This document shows positions 62,931 through 64,000 of a stretch of 64,000 bases of DNA, piece by piece. Made by a program: the position numbers and the translations under genes. Numbering within the stretch: position 1 is the stretch's first letter; every line of letters starts with the position of its first letter. The notes under the pieces were generated by a model. The model was not told where the DNA came from. It searched no databases and saw only the letters and a program-made list of their open reading frames with translations. This stretch comes from Candidatus Thalassolituus haligoni (GTDB lineage: Bacteria; Pseudomonadota; Gammaproteobacteria; Pseudomonadales; Oceanobacteraceae). The stretch spans positions 3,911,501 to 3,975,500 of the forward strand of contig NZ_CP139482.1 in NCBI RefSeq assembly GCF_041222825.1. The letters are read 5' to 3'.

Positions 62931-64000
62931 TTATTTGGCAACCACTAAAGATTGGATACTGGTGTATTCATCCAGTCCGTGTTCAGAAAACTCAACCCCC
63001 ATACCGGATTGTTTGACACCACCAAATGGTACGTCTGGAGCCATGGCAAAATGTTGATTAACCCAGCTAATGCCACACTCCAGGCGACCAGCAATGGCGG
63101 CAGCTTTTTCGACGTCAGATGACCAGACCGAACCACCCAGCCCATACTGGCTATTATTGGCACGGCTGACAGCCTCATCGATGGTATTGAATTTCATGAT
63201 CGAACGCACCGGGCCAAATATTTCTTCGTTAGCAATCGGGCTGGTTTCGTCAGTATCACAAACCAATGTCGGCTCGATAAAAAAGCCAGGTGTGCGGATT
63301 TTTCCTCCAGCCAGAATGCGCCCATACTGCGGCACCAGAGACAGAACATTGCGAATATCGTCAAACTGCTTGCGATTCTGTACCGGACCAAACTGGGTCG
63401 CCGGATCCATACCATCCCCGGTCACACTGTCCGCCACCCGCTTGGCCAGTGCTGCACACATCGCGTCATACACTCCTTCCTGTACATAGATACGCTTGAT
63501 AGACATGCATACCTGTCCGGAGTTAATAAAGGCCATATCAAATATTTGCTCGGCGACCTGTTCAACGTTAACGTCATCCAATACGATGGCCGCATCATTA
63601 CCACCCAACTCCAACGTCAGACGCTTGAGATTGTGCGCGGAGGAAGCCATAACCTGACGCCCAGTCTGGGTTGAACCAGTGAAAGAGATCTTGGCAACAT
63701 CCGTACTCTGACTAAGCAGTGGGCCAATATCGCCACGGTCTGCCAGAACGTTGATCACGCCAGCCGGCACAACAGACTGGAGCAACTCACCCAAACGCAA
63801 AGTAGCCAGCGGTGTCGTCGGGCTGGGCTTAATCACCAAGGTATTGCCTGCCAACAGCGCCGGAGCCAATTTGTATACCGCCATCAGCACCGGGAAGTTC
63901 CAGGGAATAATGGCAGCAACAATCCCCAAAGGGCGGCGGTGCAACTCCACTCGCTGGCTATCATCGTTGCGAATAACTTCAGGCGCCAGTTTCAGTGATG
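62931..64000 (-). CDS. NAD(P)-dependent aldehyde dehydrogenase (3' part, runs off the window)
   Basis: About 356 residues of a family of about 475-500 are present, open to the right window edge. Motifs include PWNFPVLMAVYKLAPALLAG (cofactor region), the general base Glu in TLELGGNDAAIV, the nucleophile Cys in INSGQVCMSIKR and EEIFGPV. It oxidises an aldehyde to an acid. Its substrate and operon partners lie outside the window. It converges on the XRE-cupin gene. There is no evidence of a role in methylamine metabolism. Confidence 0.92.
   Translation of the reverse strand, partial: SLKLAPEVIRNDDSQRVELHRRPLGIVAAIIPWNFPVLMAVYKLAPALLAGNTLVIKPSPTTPLATLRLGELLQSVVPAGVINVLADRGDIGPLLSQSTDVAKISFTGSTQTGRQVMASSAHNLKRLTLELGGNDAAIVLDDVNVEQVAEQIFDMAFINSGQVCMSIKRIYVQEGVYDAMCAALAKRVADSVTGDGMDPATQFGPVQNRKQFDDIRNVLSLVPQYGRILAGGKIRTPGFFIEPTLVCDTDETSPIANEEIFGPVRSIMKFNTIDEAVSRANNSQYGLGGSVWSSDVEKAAAIAGRLECGISWVNQHFAMAPDVPFGGVKQSGMGVEFSEHGLDEYTSIQSLVVAK

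Overview
The window looks like a chromosomal segment of a marine-type gammaproteobacterium (Oceanospirillales/Pseudomonadales-like). This is inferred from the gene families, the Pseudomonas-style regulatory signals (sigma-54/DmpR, Crc/Hfq-like A-rich leaders, a XylS/BenR box) and a SpeB/RutR-type gene set. I cannot name a genus. There are no rRNA or tRNA genes, no CRISPR array and no complete insertion sequence.

Layout. (1) 1-1.5 kb: the 3' end of a TRAP-transporter large permease, a CBS-domain protein and a small membrane protein. (2) 1.7-13.1 kb, minus strand: aromatic catabolism. A phenol-hydroxylase operon (dmpKLMNOP plus the hydrolase dmpD) is read from a sigma-54 promoter with two enhancer sites and ends at a strong terminator. 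Next come a monocistronic catechol 2,3-dioxygenase and benABCD behind a XylS/BenR-type box. (3) 13.4-21.7 kb: the phenol sensor DmpR, a second catechol 2,3-dioxygenase with a divergent LysR regulator, and a second DmpR-family regulator divergent from a VanB/VanA-like Rieske oxygenase pair with its own sigma-54 promoter. (4) 21.8-30.5 kb, minus strand: an apparent envelope operon of [2Fe-2S] ferredoxin, BNR/YCF48-like lipoprotein, RND/MMPL transporter, DUF1302, DUF1329 and a periplasmic binding protein. It lies downstream of a second, diverged copy of the phenol-hydroxylase promoter. (5) 30.6-33.2 kb: a tautomerase-like protein, an atypical SDR, a MITE-like element and agmatinase.

(6) 33.4-41.5 kb: a LysR regulator, a LuxR-type regulator, a polyamine-type ABC transporter and a DavA-like amidase, bordered by two large arrays of modular hairpin repeats (34.3-35.7 and 41.5-43.1 kb). 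(7) 43.2-48.5 kb: a nucleobase salvage/uptake set (Gpt, a Tsx-like outer-membrane channel, an NCS2 permease and a RutR-like TetR regulator) with RutR-box-like operators in front of the first three, plus proline iminopeptidase. (8) 48.8-62.4 kb: an SMR efflux gene and a long minus-strand cluster best read as the N-methylglutamate pathway for methylamine (gmaS, mgsABC, purU, folD, mgdABCD), with a divergent XRE-cupin regulator. (9) 62.9-64.0 kb: the 3' part of an aldehyde dehydrogenase.

How it fits together. Phenol (phenol hydroxylase) and benzoate (BenABCD) converge on catechol, which the two extradiol dioxygenases open. The XylT/DmpQ-like ferredoxin could re-reduce inactivated dioxygenase iron. 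The later meta-pathway enzymes (dehydrogenase, decarboxylase, hydratase, aldolase) are not in this window. In the methylamine cluster, methylamine is glutamylated, moved onto 2-oxoglutarate and oxidised to glutamate and a C1 unit, which FolD and PurU can carry to formate.
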